Source: CAYQIM01 sp964417555
GTDB taxonomy: Bacteria; Pseudomonadota; Gammaproteobacteria; Diplorickettsiales; Diplorickettsiaceae
Assembly: GCA_964417555.1 (NCBI GenBank)
Contig: CAYQIM010000038.1
Location: forward strand, 124,001-188,000
Length of the DNA stretch: 64,000 bases
Direction of reading: 5' to 3'
Below the pieces are notes generated by a model. The model was not told the DNA's origin. It was given only the letters and a program-made list of their open reading frames with translations, and made no database searches. This document shows, in pieces, positions 19,389 to 28,570 of this stretch. Position 1 is the first letter of the stretch. Every line of letters begins with the position of its first letter. A program made the translations under genes and the position numbers.

Positions 19389-20981
19389 ATGTCTTCTGTC
19401 CTATCTACCGATACTTTATCATCGGATCATGTCTACGTTGATTTAACTGTCGATCAGTTGATCGATCTGGCTGTTGAACGCGAAGAAGGAGTGATTGCTG
19501 CCAATGGTGCCCTATCTGTTACGACTGGTAAGAGAACTGGGCGTTCGCCTAAAGATAAATTTATTGTTAGGGAGATGAATACTGAAAAAGGGATTGATTG
19601 GGACTCTCCCGTTAATCAACCCATTTCAGAAGCACGTTTCCATGCACTATGGCAACGTGCTGTAGCCTATGCCGAAAAAATTGATTTATTTATCTCTAAT
19701 CTACAAGTAGGTGCTGATGCTAGATATTATTTACCAGTAAAGGTAATGACAGAATATGCGTGGCATAATTTGTTTGCTAAGCAATTGTTTATTCGGCCAG
19801 AAAATTTTCATGGCAAAAATAATAAGCCTGCATGGACGATTCTAAGTCTTCCAGGTCTTAAAACAGATCCCCAGCGTGATGGGGTTAATAGCGATGCAGC
19901 ACTAATTCTTCATCTAAGTGAACGTAAGGTGTTGTTGTGCGGACATTGTTATGCCGGTGAAATTAAAAAAGCAATGTTTTCTGTTTTGAATTATTTATTA
20001 CCGGAACAAGATGTTTTGCCTATGCATTGTTCTGCGAATGTGGGTAAACAGGGCGATGTGGCCTTATTCTTCGGCTTATCAGGAACGGGTAAGACAACTT
20101 TATCGGCTGACCCCGAACGTTACTTGATTGGAGATGACGAGCATGGTTGGAGTGAGGACAGCGTCTTTAATTTTGAAGGCGGTTGTTATGCTAAATGTAT
20201 CGACTTATCGAAAGAACGTGAGCCAGTCATTTGGGATGCTATTCGCCATGGGGCGGTGATGGAAAATGTTGTATTAGATCCTAAAACTTTAGCGCCAAAT
20301 TATAGTGATGCCAGTCTAACTCAAAATACACGGGTGGCTTATCCGTTAGAGTTTATCTCTCTGCGTGCACCAGAAAATCGTGTCGATCGTTTACCCAACG
20401 CGGTGATTTTTTTAACTTGCGACTTGTATGGGGTGTTACCACCCGTAGCGCGTTTGACCAATGAACAAGCCGCTTATTATTTTCTTAGTGGATATACCGC
20501 CTTAGTAGGTAGTACCGAGGTGGGACAAAGCGAACCTATTAAAACAACGTTTAGTACCTGCTTTGGAGCGCCTTTTTTTCCACGTCCTGCAAAAGTTTAT
20601 GCTGAGTTACTTATTAAACGTTTAAAAAATAGTGACGCTAACGTTTATCTCGTTAATACGGGTTGGACCGGTGGGCCCTATGGGCAGGGTCAACGCTTTC
20701 CTATTCCTGCAACGCGGGCAATCATTCATGCTATTTTAAATAATGGGATGAAATCAACGGAATATACGACCTTGCCAGGTTTTAATTTGGCTATTCCTAA
20801 ACAGTTGCAAGGTATTGATGATCGCTTATTAAATCCAAAACAAACATGGGATGATCCCAATGAATATGATAAGCAAGCCAAGGAATTAATGGGTAAGTTT
20901 ATCGAGAATTTTAAGAAATTTGAAGTGAGTGAAGAAATCCGCAATGCAGGGCCTAAGAACGTGTTTTCAAATGCACGATGA
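19389..20981 (+). CDS. pckA: Phosphoenolpyruvate carboxykinase (ATP)
   Basis: A 530-residue gluconeogenic enzyme converting oxaloacetate and ATP to PEP, CO2 and ADP. The kinase P-loop GLSGTGKTTLSADP and GDDEHGWSEDSVFNFEGGCYAK identify the ATP-type enzyme. An earlier TTG (19374) is in frame, but ATG 19389 has a GGAG site at 19378-19381 with good spacing, so I chose it. The last residues after NAGPK (NVFSNAR-stop) are encoded by the beginning of an R2 repeat. The family usually ends near that Gly-Pro-Lys, so the repeat has replaced the original stop region. A gluconeogenic enzyme fits growth on amino acids. Confidence 0.97.
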   Translation: MSSVLSTDTLSSDHVYVDLTVDQLIDLAVEREEGVIAANGALSVTTGKRTGRSPKDKFIVREMNTEKGIDWDSPVNQPISEARFHALWQRAVAYAEKIDLFISNLQVGADARYYLPVKVMTEYAWHNLFAKQLFIRPENFHGKNNKPAWTILSLPGLKTDPQRDGVNSDAALILHLSERKVLLCGHCYAGEIKKAMFSVLNYLLPEQDVLPMHCSANVGKQGDVALFFGLSGTGKTTLSADPERYLIGDDEHGWSEDSVFNFEGGCYAKCIDLSKEREPVIWDAIRHGAVMENVVLDPKTLAPNYSDASLTQNTRVAYPLEFISLRAPENRVDRLPNAVIFLTCDLYGVLPPVARLTNEQAAYYFLSGYTALVGSTEVGQSEPIKTTFSTCFGAPFFPRPAKVYAELLIKRLKNSDANVYLVNTGWTGGPYGQGQRFPIPATRAIIHAILNNGMKSTEYTTLPGFNLAIPKQLQGIDDRLLNPKQTWDDPNEYDKQAKELMGKFIENFKKFEVSEEIRNAGPKNVFSNAR

Positions 20982-21101
20982 CGGTCAAAAAACATTGTTT
21001 TTCTGTGTTTCGCTACTCACATACGTCATGTATGCTCCGTTGTTGCGATACTCGAAGAACAATGTTTTTTGTCTCGTCCTAGTACATTTGAAAACACGTT
21101 C
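20957..21101 (+). repeat. R2 long-hairpin intergenic repeat, copy 1 (overlaps pckA 3' end)
   Basis: A 145-bp element bounded by gaacgtgttttcaaatg and its near-exact inverse catttgaaaacacgttc. Inside, gtcaaaaaacattgttttt pairs with aacaatgttttttgtc, so nearly the whole element can fold into one long stem with a loop around 21010-21050. It supplies the final codons and stop of pckA. It lies between convergent pckA and proC, where it could act as a two-way terminator. Two relatives occur at 34756 and 38478. Confidence 0.8.
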
Positions 21102-21145
21102 TAATTTTGTGGAGGAAATGTCCTGAAATAACTTTTGCGAGCTAT

Positions 21146-22054
21146 CTAACCCATTTGATTCTCAAATTCATTCGCTATTTCTTCAGCACGTTGTTTAGCA
21201 GCGAGCATGGCTTTTTTAATTAATTCAGAAAACTGAGCTTGTTCTAAAACCTTTAGCGCTGCTTGAGTTGTGCCGCCGCGGGAGGTGACATTGTGTTTTA
21301 GTTTTTCGACTGATTCCTCACTTTCAAGCGCCATGCGGGCAGCTCCTAATGCCGTTTGCTGACTTAAGAGGGAGGCGACTTCTTTCGATAAACCCAACGC
21401 TATACCCGCATTCTGTATCGCATGGATTAGCAAGAAAAAGTAAGCGGGCCCACTACCAGAGAGTGCGGCAACGATGTCTATTTCTATTTCTGTGTTAAGC
21501 CAGACAACGATACCTACACTACGAAATAGAAATTCAGCAGCACTTTTTTGTAATGATGAGCAATTGGGATTAGCAAATAAGCCAGTTGCGCCGCAACCTA
21601 GCATAGCCGGTGTATTAGGCATAGATCGAATGATGGCAATATCATCTTGTGTTCTCCCCACACTTAAATTTTTCGTATTGCCTGTTTCTCCATTTTGCGG
21701 CTGCCGAAAACCTAATTGCTGTGAGCATAGATAATTTTGAATGGTTTTGAGATTGATTCCTACCGCAATAGAGATAAGTAAAGGTTTTTTTTCTTGGATA
21801 AGGTCAGCGATTTCATTAACGACTTTTTTTAACGCTTGCGGTTTAACAGCGAGTACCAGCACATCAACTGCTTTAACGACTAAATGATTATCAGAGCTAG
21901 TATGAATATTTAAACTTTTTAATTTCTCAAGTTGTTCCAAATTAGTGTTGGTTGCCCAAATTTTTTTTGGATTGTATCCATCCGCTAACAAACCGCTGAT
22001 TAAGCTGCTAGCCATATTCCCTGCACCAATAAAACCGATATTCAAGTTCTGCAT
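21146..22054 (-). CDS. proC: Pyrroline-5-carboxylate reductase with an internal insertion
   Basis: A 302-residue ProC that makes proline from pyrroline-5-carboxylate. The Rossmann start is IGFIGAGNMASSLI, followed by VKPQ, RSMPNTPAMLG, SGSGPAYFF and the SRGGTTQAAL signature. The family is usually about 270 residues. The excess is a stretch of roughly 26 residues at about 111-138 (LGFRQPQNGETGNTKNLSVG), inserted just before the strand leading to RSMPNTP. It is polar, in frame and in a loop position, so activity is probably kept. It ends 9 bp before the murU start, so the minus-strand order is amgK, murU, proC. Confidence 0.93.
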   Translation of the reverse strand: MQNLNIGFIGAGNMASSLISGLLADGYNPKKIWATNTNLEQLEKLKSLNIHTSSDNHLVVKAVDVLVLAVKPQALKKVVNEIADLIQEKKPLLISIAVGINLKTIQNYLCSQQLGFRQPQNGETGNTKNLSVGRTQDDIAIIRSMPNTPAMLGCGATGLFANPNCSSLQKSAAEFLFRSVGIVVWLNTEIEIDIVAALSGSGPAYFFLLIHAIQNAGIALGLSKEVASLLSQQTALGAARMALESEESVEKLKHNVTSRGGTTQAALKVLEQAQFSELIKKAMLAAKQRAEEIANEFENQMG

Positions 22055-22063
22055 ATTATTTAT

Positions 22064-22741
22064 TTACCTTTTTTGCAAATAACTGTCGACACGGGCTAAC
22101 TCCTGCAAAGTGCCTACGTTGAACCAACACCCTGAGTAATATTCGCCCGTTACTTTTTTTTCGTCGATAGCGACACGTAATAACTCTGATAAGGGAAAGG
22201 GCAGTTCAGGCCTACGACCTGCAAATAAGCTGGGGCGGTAAATGGCGAAATTAGCGAAAGTGAGTTTTGGTGATTTATGTAAAGCTAAAAATTGATCTGA
22301 CTGAAGATGAAAATCGCCTTCTGGATGAAAGTGTGGGTTATCAACTAAGACAAGGTGCGTTTGTGCGGAGGGGAGTGGTAGGTGTTGTGATAATTTTTCT
22401 AGTGGATAGTCCGTCCAAATATCACTACTTAGCACAATGAAAGGTTCGTTCCCTAAGAGAGGGAGTGCTTGGACAATTCCGCCTCCTGTTTCTAGGGCGG
22501 TGGGTTCAAATGAGTATTCAATGGTTACACCGTAATGATGCCCATTGCCTAAGGTTTCTATAATTTGTTTCGCGCGATAAGAAACATTAATGACAATGTC
22601 TTTAATGCCGGCATCGGCTAATTTTAGCAGCTGATGTGCGATCAAAGGCTTATTAGCAATGGTGACTAATGGTTTAGGTATCTCATCAGTTAGAGGTCGC
22701 ATACGTAAACCTCGACCGGCAGCAAGTATCATCGCTTTCAT
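22064..22741 (-). CDS. murU: N-acetylmuramate alpha-1-phosphate uridylyltransferase
   Basis: A 225-residue nucleotidyltransferase with the sugar-nucleotide signature LAAGRGLRMRPLTDEIPKPL at residues 6-25, and later SSDIWTDYPL. The pairing with amgK (4-bp overlap, ATGA) identifies it as MurU rather than a mannose-1-phosphate guanylyltransferase. In this pathway, known from Pseudomonas, AmgK phosphorylates recycled N-acetylmuramic acid and MurU makes UDP-MurNAc. This bypasses de novo MurA/MurB and hence fosfomycin. Function here is inferred from the gene pair. Confidence 0.88.
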   Translation of the reverse strand: MKAMILAAGRGLRMRPLTDEIPKPLVTIANKPLIAHQLLKLADAGIKDIVINVSYRAKQIIETLGNGHHYGVTIEYSFEPTALETGGGIVQALPLLGNEPFIVLSSDIWTDYPLEKLSQHLPLPSAQTHLVLVDNPHFHPEGDFHLQSDQFLALHKSPKLTFANFAIYRPSLFAGRRPELPFPLSELLRVAIDEKKVTGEYYSGCWFNVGTLQELARVDSYLQKR

Positions 22742-23745
22742 TTTTCTTCTGTTTCTCTCAATTTAGTATGAACGTCCAATTGTAATAATTGCTTAAATTC
22801 AGTAAGTTCAGGATATTTTTCACAGACTTGACATAGGTAATGAAGAAGCCGGTGGGTACTCGCAAGGTATTGAGATTTGCCATCTCGATAACAAAGACGT
22901 GCAAAAATACCTAATATTTTCAAATGTCGTTGCACACCAATTAAATCAAACCAGCGAAGAAATTCTTCTGGAGAAAATTGATATTTCGGCATTAACATCT
23001 GATGAAAGTTCAATGCCCATTGTATTACTTGATTTTCTGGCCAGTCAATATAGGCATCGCGCAATAATGAAACGGCATCATAAGTAATAGGCCCATAGAG
23101 CGCATCTTGAAAATCTAACACGCCGACTTTTTGTTTATCTAATAGTAAATTACGGGAGTGGTAATCACGATGTACGCAAACGTAGGGTTGCTCAAGTGCT
23201 GAAGTAATCAATACTTGAAAAATTTTTTCCAGTGAAGTTATAAGTTTAGGTGTAATAGTAAGTTTTAAATGTCTATCTAAAAACCAATCAACAAATAGGC
23301 TTAGTTCAAAACGAATGAATTTTTCATTAAATAAACCTAAAGGTTGATTATTATTTAGTTTTGGTTTGCAGGCTTGGATTTTGGGAATGACGGCAAGTGC
23401 GTGCGTATATAGGTCATCGGCGTTTTGTTCGTTTAATAAATTTAAATATAAAGCGTTACCAAGATCGCTTAAGAGAATAAACCCATATTCTAGGTTATAG
23501 GCAAGGATATCTGGGGCATGAATTCCATGAGACACAAAATCTTTGGCAATTGCAATAAATGCGGTAATATCTTCCTTATCGGGGGGAGCAAGCATAACAA
23601 CGTAGCTCTGCCTATCGACTTGGACGCGAAAATATCGGCGGAAGCTCGCATCGTTAACCAAAGGTTGTAATTTAAAATGATTGAGCGAATAGACGGTTTT
23701 TAACCAATTTTCTAGAGATTGGAATTCATTTACATGAATAGGCAT
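22738..23745 (-). CDS. amgK: N-acetylmuramate/N-acetylglucosamine kinase
   Basis: A 335-residue aminoglycoside-phosphotransferase-fold sugar kinase. The catalytic loop VCVHRDYHSRNLLLD and the metal-binding GVLDFQDALYGPITYD segment are clear, near residues 190-225. An N-terminal nucleotide loop (DASFRRYFRV) is also present. Overlap with murU supports the anomeric MurNAc/GlcNAc kinase assignment. It acts in the cytosol on muropeptide-derived sugars. The promoter should lie in the 168-bp gap shared with divergent dapA. Confidence 0.88.
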   Translation of the reverse strand: MPIHVNEFQSLENWLKTVYSLNHFKLQPLVNDASFRRYFRVQVDRQSYVVMLAPPDKEDITAFIAIAKDFVSHGIHAPDILAYNLEYGFILLSDLGNALYLNLLNEQNADDLYTHALAVIPKIQACKPKLNNNQPLGLFNEKFIRFELSLFVDWFLDRHLKLTITPKLITSLEKIFQVLITSALEQPYVCVHRDYHSRNLLLDKQKVGVLDFQDALYGPITYDAVSLLRDAYIDWPENQVIQWALNFHQMLMPKYQFSPEEFLRWFDLIGVQRHLKILGIFARLCYRDGKSQYLASTHRLLHYLCQVCEKYPELTEFKQLLQLDVHTKLRETEEK

Positions 23746-23913
23746 GTGATTAACTTAATAATAAAGGCCGATCTAGATTTTACATTTTAGAATGTAGTAT
23801 ATAGTAACTGCGTTTAAAATGGCGAATTCCTGTGTCAAAGTGCGATAAGGTAGACGGCGGGAAGCAGTTACGTCTTAGGTGGTGTATTCGGGTTAAATAG
23901 GTGAGGACGGAAC

Positions 23914-24792
23914 ATGTTTCATGGCAGCATAGTGGCGTTGTTAACACCAATGCGTGAAAACGGAGACATTGATTATTCTTGTTTGCGTGATTTGGTTGAG
24001 TGGCATATTGCACAACGTACAGATGCTATTCTTATTCTGGGAACGACGGGCGAACCAGCCACATTGAACCTTGAAGAACAAAATAATGTTATTAGTACGG
24101 TTGTAGAGCAGGCTCATAGGCGTATTTCTGTGATTGCTGGTACAGGAACTAATTGTACGCAAAGCAGTATAGACCGGACTCGAACAGCAATGGAAATAGG
24201 GGTTGATGCTTGTTTATTAGTGACCCCCTATTATAATTGCCCCACACAAGAAGGGCTCTACCAACATTATCGTTTAATTGCAGAAAAAGTTCCTATTCCG
24301 CAAATTTTATATAATATCCCTAAGAGAACAGGGGTTGATTTATTGCCTGAGACTGTAGCTAGACTTGCGGGTATTGCTAATATTGTAGGTATCAAAGAAG
24401 GCCGACCCGATAACGCTAAAGCTATTATAGAATGTTGCGGAACGAATATAGATATTTATAGTGGCGATGATAGTTCGGCTTTAGAAATTATAGGTGCGGG
24501 TGGCAAAGGTGTAGTTTCCGTTGTGGCAAATTTATTACCGAAAACAATGCATGCTCTTTGGGAAGCTGCCAGTGATGCCGATCAAAAAAATAAAGCAAAA
24601 GTGATAGATGAGCAGCTCCAACCTTTCTATAAAGGTTTATTTGTTGAAACGAATCCTATCCCTGTTAAATGGTTGGCGGCTGAACGTAAATTAATTCCAA
24701 CATCCTATGTTCGCTTACCTTTGACGGTTATGTCAAAGATAAAACAAGCCGAGTTAAACCCCTTGCTAAGTCTCTTTGAGGATTTTACATAA
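23914..24792 (+). CDS. dapA: 4-hydroxy-tetrahydrodipicolinate synthase
   Basis: A 292-residue aldolase-family enzyme starting the lysine/diaminopimelate branch, needed for peptidoglycan. Seen are GSIVALLTPM at 4-13, GTTGEPATL at 43-51, the TPYYNCPTQEGLYQHY segment with the catalytic Tyr, and IVGIKEG with the Schiff-base Lys near 160. The usual GTTGES is GTTGEP here, a mild change. A GGAC ribosome site precedes the ATG. A small lipoprotein gene follows after 8 bp, as bamC follows dapA in E. coli. Confidence 0.96.
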   Translation: MFHGSIVALLTPMRENGDIDYSCLRDLVEWHIAQRTDAILILGTTGEPATLNLEEQNNVISTVVEQAHRRISVIAGTGTNCTQSSIDRTRTAMEIGVDACLLVTPYYNCPTQEGLYQHYRLIAEKVPIPQILYNIPKRTGVDLLPETVARLAGIANIVGIKEGRPDNAKAIIECCGTNIDIYSGDDSSALEIIGAGGKGVVSVVANLLPKTMHALWEAASDADQKNKAKVIDEQLQPFYKGLFVETNPIPVKWLAAERKLIPTSYVRLPLTVMSKIKQAELNPLLSLFEDFT

Positions 24793-24800
24793 ATATCATT

Positions 24801-25025
24801 ATGAAGCTTTCTTTATTACTATTCAGTTTGTTATTCAGTTTAGTAGGCTGTACTTCAGTTAATAGCTATTTAAAAACGCGTAAGTCTCAATACCTTTATA
24901 GTCAGGATTTTGGCCCTTTAAAAATGCCAAGCGGTTTAAAATTAGAGCAAACACAGTATATAATACCAACAGCTAGTGCAGCAAAACCGACGGAATTGCC
25001 TAATTTATATCCTCCTACGGATTAA
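24801..25025 (+). CDS. Short BamC-like lipoprotein
   Basis: A 74-residue protein with a lipoprotein signal (MKLSLLLFSLLFSLVGC, lipobox LVGC, Cys17). The mature part is about 58 residues, with Y-L-Y-S and PLKMPSGL followed by YIIP. This resembles the unstructured N-terminal BamC stretch that contacts BamD. The dapA-bamC order matches E. coli. The helix-grip domains of full BamC are missing, so it is either a minimal BamC or an unrelated lipoprotein. I prefer the first, with moderate confidence. Confidence 0.6.
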   Translation: MKLSLLLFSLLFSLVGCTSVNSYLKTRKSQYLYSQDFGPLKMPSGLKLEQTQYIIPTASAAKPTELPNLYPPTD

Positions 25026-25097
25026 ATTTCTGGACACGACACACCCAGAAGGCGAAAGGACTCAGATCGCTTCCGAATCTATTTAGAATGATTGACT

Positions 25098-25188
25098 GGA
25101 GAGGTACCAAAGCGGCCATAATGGCGCCGACTCGAAATCGGATGAGGATGAAAATCCTACGTGGGTTCGAATCCCACCCTCTCCGCCA
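25098..25188 (+). tRNA. tRNA-Ser (anticodon CGA)
   Basis: A class II tRNA. The acceptor GGAGAGG pairs with CCTCTCC, with a G discriminator (typical of Ser) and an encoded CCA at 25186-25188. The anticodon loop is CTCGAAA, giving anticodon CGA, which reads UCG. A long variable arm (gatgaggatgaaaatcctac region) and the T-loop gttcgaatc are present. A T-rich run follows at about 25191-25200, a likely termination region. Confidence 0.95.
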
Positions 25189-25212
25189 ACTTTTTTACTT
25201 TTTGAAAGTAGT

Positions 25213-25812
25213 TTAAACCTCAACACTTTTTGCTTTAATTGCTTGCAGTGAGATATATTCAAGCGGTTCGTAGGTTTGATTATAATCTGTTTTTTCACTC
25301 TTTTCGCTATTAAATAGTACAATTTCATTGACTAACATGGGGCTGGTATTTAATTTAAGATCATCACGTAGATTAGGCGCATGGTGGTGGATAATACGAC
25401 CCAGGGTTAAATGGGGTAAATAAGGCTTTGTTTCTGGTGTAAAACCTAATTTTGCCGCAACTTCTTCTAATGAATGCGCTAATTCAAAAAGTTCTGACGT
25501 AGGTATAATATCAGCTGCAATAGCACGAGGCGCAGTAGGGGATGGAAAAAAACGAATATTATGTAACTGAAGAGGAAAAGGTTCAATTTTTTTTATAGCT
25601 GAATGAGCCTGCTCAACGAGTGTCGGTATGAGCTTGGAGTCAGTGGTTCCTAAAAAGCGCAAGGTAACATGCAAGTTTTCTGGATGTACCCATCTAACAC
25701 GGTGCCCCCATTGTTCTTTTTTTAATTCATCAATAAGTTGAGATAAAGCGCTGCGTAATCCATCGTTTAATTCAATGGCGAAAAACAAACGTAAAAGATC
25801 ATGAGTACTCAA
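25213..25812 (-). CDS. thpR: RNA 2',3'-cyclic phosphodiesterase (2'-5' ligase family)
   Basis: A 199-residue 2H phosphoesterase. Its two HxT motifs are visible: HVTLRFLG near residue 48 and HLTLGRI near 131. The family opens 2',3'-cyclic phosphates on RNA ends and can join tRNA half-molecules in vitro; the physiological substrate is unclear. The N-terminus LLRLFFAIELND is typical. It converges on tRNA-Ser with a 24-bp gap. Confidence 0.9.
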   Translation of the reverse strand: MSTHDLLRLFFAIELNDGLRSALSQLIDELKKEQWGHRVRWVHPENLHVTLRFLGTTDSKLIPTLVEQAHSAIKKIEPFPLQLHNIRFFPSPTAPRAIAADIIPTSELFELAHSLEEVAAKLGFTPETKPYLPHLTLGRIIHHHAPNLRDDLKLNTSPMLVNEIVLFNSEKSEKTDYNQTYEPLEYISLQAIKAKSVEV

Positions 25813-26156
25813 GTGTAGCTTCCTTACTAAAGACTATGACATTCAAAACAGTACGATACTTTAATGAAAAAAGACAGAGGTTTTTATTTAAAATGCATTA
25901 TTGTAGGTTGCTTTTCAAGAAAAATTTCTATACTGAGACAATTGCACAACCATTCATTATAACCTAATAGTTGAACTTATTTTGTCAGATATTAGCGATA
26001 AACCTTGTAAAACTTAAGCTTAAATAAACAACGATATCGATTGGATTACCCTTGCTTAAGAATAATATATTTAAGTATGGACTAATTTTTTATGCTTATT
26101 ACTAAATATAAGTTATAATGAGCGAATCCATTACCTCAGTTTAATCTAACTTTCCT
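25813..26156 (+). other. 344-bp intergenic region upstream of cydA
   Basis: This AT-rich divergent region lies between thpR and cydA. A TATAAT at 26114-26119 is a possible -10 for cydAB, 38 bases before the start, but I cannot find a good -35. No repeat or small gene is evident. Oxygen-responsive sites (FNR- or Arc-like) were not recognised by eye. Confidence 0.35.
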
Positions 26157-27536
26157 ATGATTATTGATACTAGCTTGTTGTCCCGTATTCAATTTGGGTT
26201 TACAGTGGGCTTTCATATCTTGTTTCCTACGCTCAATATTGGTCTCGCTGTTTTTTTATCGATCATGGAAGGTCTATGGTTAAAAACAGCAAATCCAGTC
26301 TATTTAAAGATTTGTCAATTTTGGACAAAAATATTCGCACTGACTTTTGGTATGGGTGTGGTTTCTGGTGTTGTATTATCTTATGAGCTTGGTACTAATT
26401 TTGGACCTTTCATTCATAAAGCAGGTGGTGTCATAGGTGCTTTATTTGTTTACGAGGTATTAGCTGCGTTTTTTCTTGAAGCCGGTTTTTTAGGAGTGAT
26501 GTTGTTTGGTTGGAATAAGGTAAGCGCTAGATTACATTATTCAGCTACACTTTTAGTGACTTTAGGAACTATTTTTTCAGCTTTAGGGATCCTGGCAGCC
26601 AATTCATGGATGCAAACACCGGCAGGGTTTCACATAGAAGCGGGTCAATATGTAGTTGATAATTGGTGGCAGGTTATTTTTAATCCCAGTATGTTACCCC
26701 GTTTTTTTCATATGTTGTTGGCTTCCTTGGTTACGAGCTGTTTTGCTATTGCAGGGGTATCAGCTTGGTATTTATTAAAACAAAGACATATTGAAATAGC
26801 AAAAACTTGTTTTTCATTTGTATTAGGTGCCGCCATTATTCTTACGCCTACACAAATTTTATTAGGTGACATGGTGGGGTTAAAGGTCCATCAATACCAA
26901 CCGCTTAAAACGGCAGCGATGGAAGGGAATTGGCAAACACAAAAAGGAGCTCCCTTAATATTATTTGCTATTCCTGATAGTAAACACGCGGAAAACCACT
27001 ATGTTGTGAGTATTCCAAAGCTAGCCAGTCTTATTAATACTCACCACTGGGATGGAACATTGACGGGTCTAAAAAGTGTTCCTGCCAAAGATAGGCCTGT
27101 TGTAGGAGCTACGTTTTGGATGTTTCGTGTCATGGTGGCGATTGGTTTATTATTTTTCTTGGTTGCTTTGGTTGCATTATGGCTACGTTTCCGCGGCCGG
27201 CTTTATCACTACAAGGGATTTTATCGTTCTTGTATTGTTATAGCACCACTAGGCTTTTTGAGTACGATTGCGGGTTGGGTAACGGCTGAGTCAGGTCGTC
27301 AGCCGTGGGTCGTCTATGATCTTATTCGCACTTTCCAAGGGGCATCTATAGTTCCTTTGCATCAAGTGATTATCTCTTTAACTTTGTTAATTATTGTTTA
27401 TGGCATCGTATTTAGTTTTTATTTATTTTACCTTTTTAAAGTAATACGCAAAGGACCCGCTTCTTTAAAGCAGGATACAACAGCAGATGTGATGCCAGAA
27501 ACACCCTTTAAATATATGGCGCCTGAGGTTAAATAA
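26157..27536 (+). CDS. cydA: Cytochrome bd-type ubiquinol oxidase subunit I (CioA-like)
   Basis: A 459-residue multi-pass inner-membrane subunit that binds hemes b558, b595 and d and oxidises quinol. The early segment FGFTVGFHILFP carries the first axial His, and GRQPWVVYDLIRT is the hallmark CydA motif near residue 380. The hydrophilic Q-loop is short, as in the CioAB (cyanide-insensitive) subgroup rather than E. coli CydA (522 residues). cydB starts immediately after the stop. Such oxidases allow respiration at low oxygen and resist nitric oxide and sulfide. Confidence 0.95.
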   Translation: MIIDTSLLSRIQFGFTVGFHILFPTLNIGLAVFLSIMEGLWLKTANPVYLKICQFWTKIFALTFGMGVVSGVVLSYELGTNFGPFIHKAGGVIGALFVYEVLAAFFLEAGFLGVMLFGWNKVSARLHYSATLLVTLGTIFSALGILAANSWMQTPAGFHIEAGQYVVDNWWQVIFNPSMLPRFFHMLLASLVTSCFAIAGVSAWYLLKQRHIEIAKTCFSFVLGAAIILTPTQILLGDMVGLKVHQYQPLKTAAMEGNWQTQKGAPLILFAIPDSKHAENHYVVSIPKLASLINTHHWDGTLTGLKSVPAKDRPVVGATFWMFRVMVAIGLLFFLVALVALWLRFRGRLYHYKGFYRSCIVIAPLGFLSTIAGWVTAESGRQPWVVYDLIRTFQGASIVPLHQVIISLTLLIIVYGIVFSFYLFYLFKVIRKGPASLKQDTTADVMPETPFKYMAPEVK

Positions 27537-28529
27537 ATGCTGTTAATTCTAACATGGGCCGTGATTATTTCTTTTATTATCATGATGTATGTATTACTCG
27601 ATGGTTTTGATTTAGGGATAGGTATTTTATTCCCCTGGATTAAGCACGGTCAGTATCGCGATATTATGATGAGCAGCGTCGTACCTGTCTGGGATGGTAA
27701 TGAAACCTGGCTAGTGTTTGGAGCAGCCGCTTTATATGGGGCTTTTCCATTAGCCTATAGTGTTTTGTTGCCTACACTCTATATGCCGATTATGATCTTG
27801 TTAATCGCTTTGATCTTTCGTGGCGTAGCATTTGAATTTAGATTTAAAGCTCAACGAAGCCAGTTCGTTTGGGATATTGCTTTTGCAGTCGGTTCAACAT
27901 TAGCTGCTTTTATCCAAGGGATTATTTTAGGCACTTTTGTAAAAGGTTATGGTAATCATTTGCCCCTTCCTCATTCAGCCTATCAATGGTTGACTCCATT
28001 TAGTCTCTTTACGGGTTTTGCTGTTGTCTGTGGATATGCATTGTTAGGAGCAACCTGGTTGATTGTAAAGACCGAAGGTGATTTACAGGATAAGCTTTAT
28101 ACGGCGGCTAAAATTTTATTAGGATTAGTGGCTTTCTTTTTAGTGGCAGTAAGTATTTGGACGCCCTTCATTGAGCCGCGTGTCATGCAGCGTTGGTTTT
28201 CTTTGCCTAATTTTTATTACTTATCTCCATTACCGTTCTTAACGATCGTTCTTGTCTTCTACAATTTTTATTATTTATTTAAGCGTAGAGAAAGAGCGCC
28301 TTTTGTTTTGAGTATGGGATTATTTATTTTTTCTTATATTGGTTTTTGTATTAGTGCGTGGCCTTATATTATTCCGCATGTAATTCCAGTATGGGAAGCT
28401 GCGGCACCCTCTTCTACTTTAAAGTTTATATTAGTCGGTGCCGCCATTTTAATACCTATTTTATTGATTTATACCGTTTACTCCTATCATGTTTTTCGCG
28501 GTAAAGTAAAAGAAGTTATTCATTATTAA
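27537..28529 (+). CDS. cydB: Cytochrome bd-type ubiquinol oxidase subunit II
   Basis: A 330-residue multi-pass subunit pairing with CydA. The conserved VLLDGFDLGIGIL near residue 22 and VWDGNETWLVFGAAALYGAFP near 50-71 identify it. Length fits the CioB type. It begins at the base after the cydA stop, so the two are translated together. A tiny cydX-like gene follows 41 bp later. Confidence 0.95.
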   Translation: MLLILTWAVIISFIIMMYVLLDGFDLGIGILFPWIKHGQYRDIMMSSVVPVWDGNETWLVFGAAALYGAFPLAYSVLLPTLYMPIMILLIALIFRGVAFEFRFKAQRSQFVWDIAFAVGSTLAAFIQGIILGTFVKGYGNHLPLPHSAYQWLTPFSLFTGFAVVCGYALLGATWLIVKTEGDLQDKLYTAAKILLGLVAFFLVAVSIWTPFIEPRVMQRWFSLPNFYYLSPLPFLTIVLVFYNFYYLFKRRERAPFVLSMGLFIFSYIGFCISAWPYIIPHVIPVWEAAAPSSTLKFILVGAAILIPILLIYTVYSYHVFRGKVKEVIHY

Positions 28530-28570
28530 TGCGTTGCCTTTTTGGCGAACGAAGTGCGAAGAGTATACTT

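Noticed and set aside
20929..21126. 65-residue plus-strand frame after pckA
   Set aside because: It lies across the R2 hairpin repeat and the pckA 3' end; its content is just the repeat translated.
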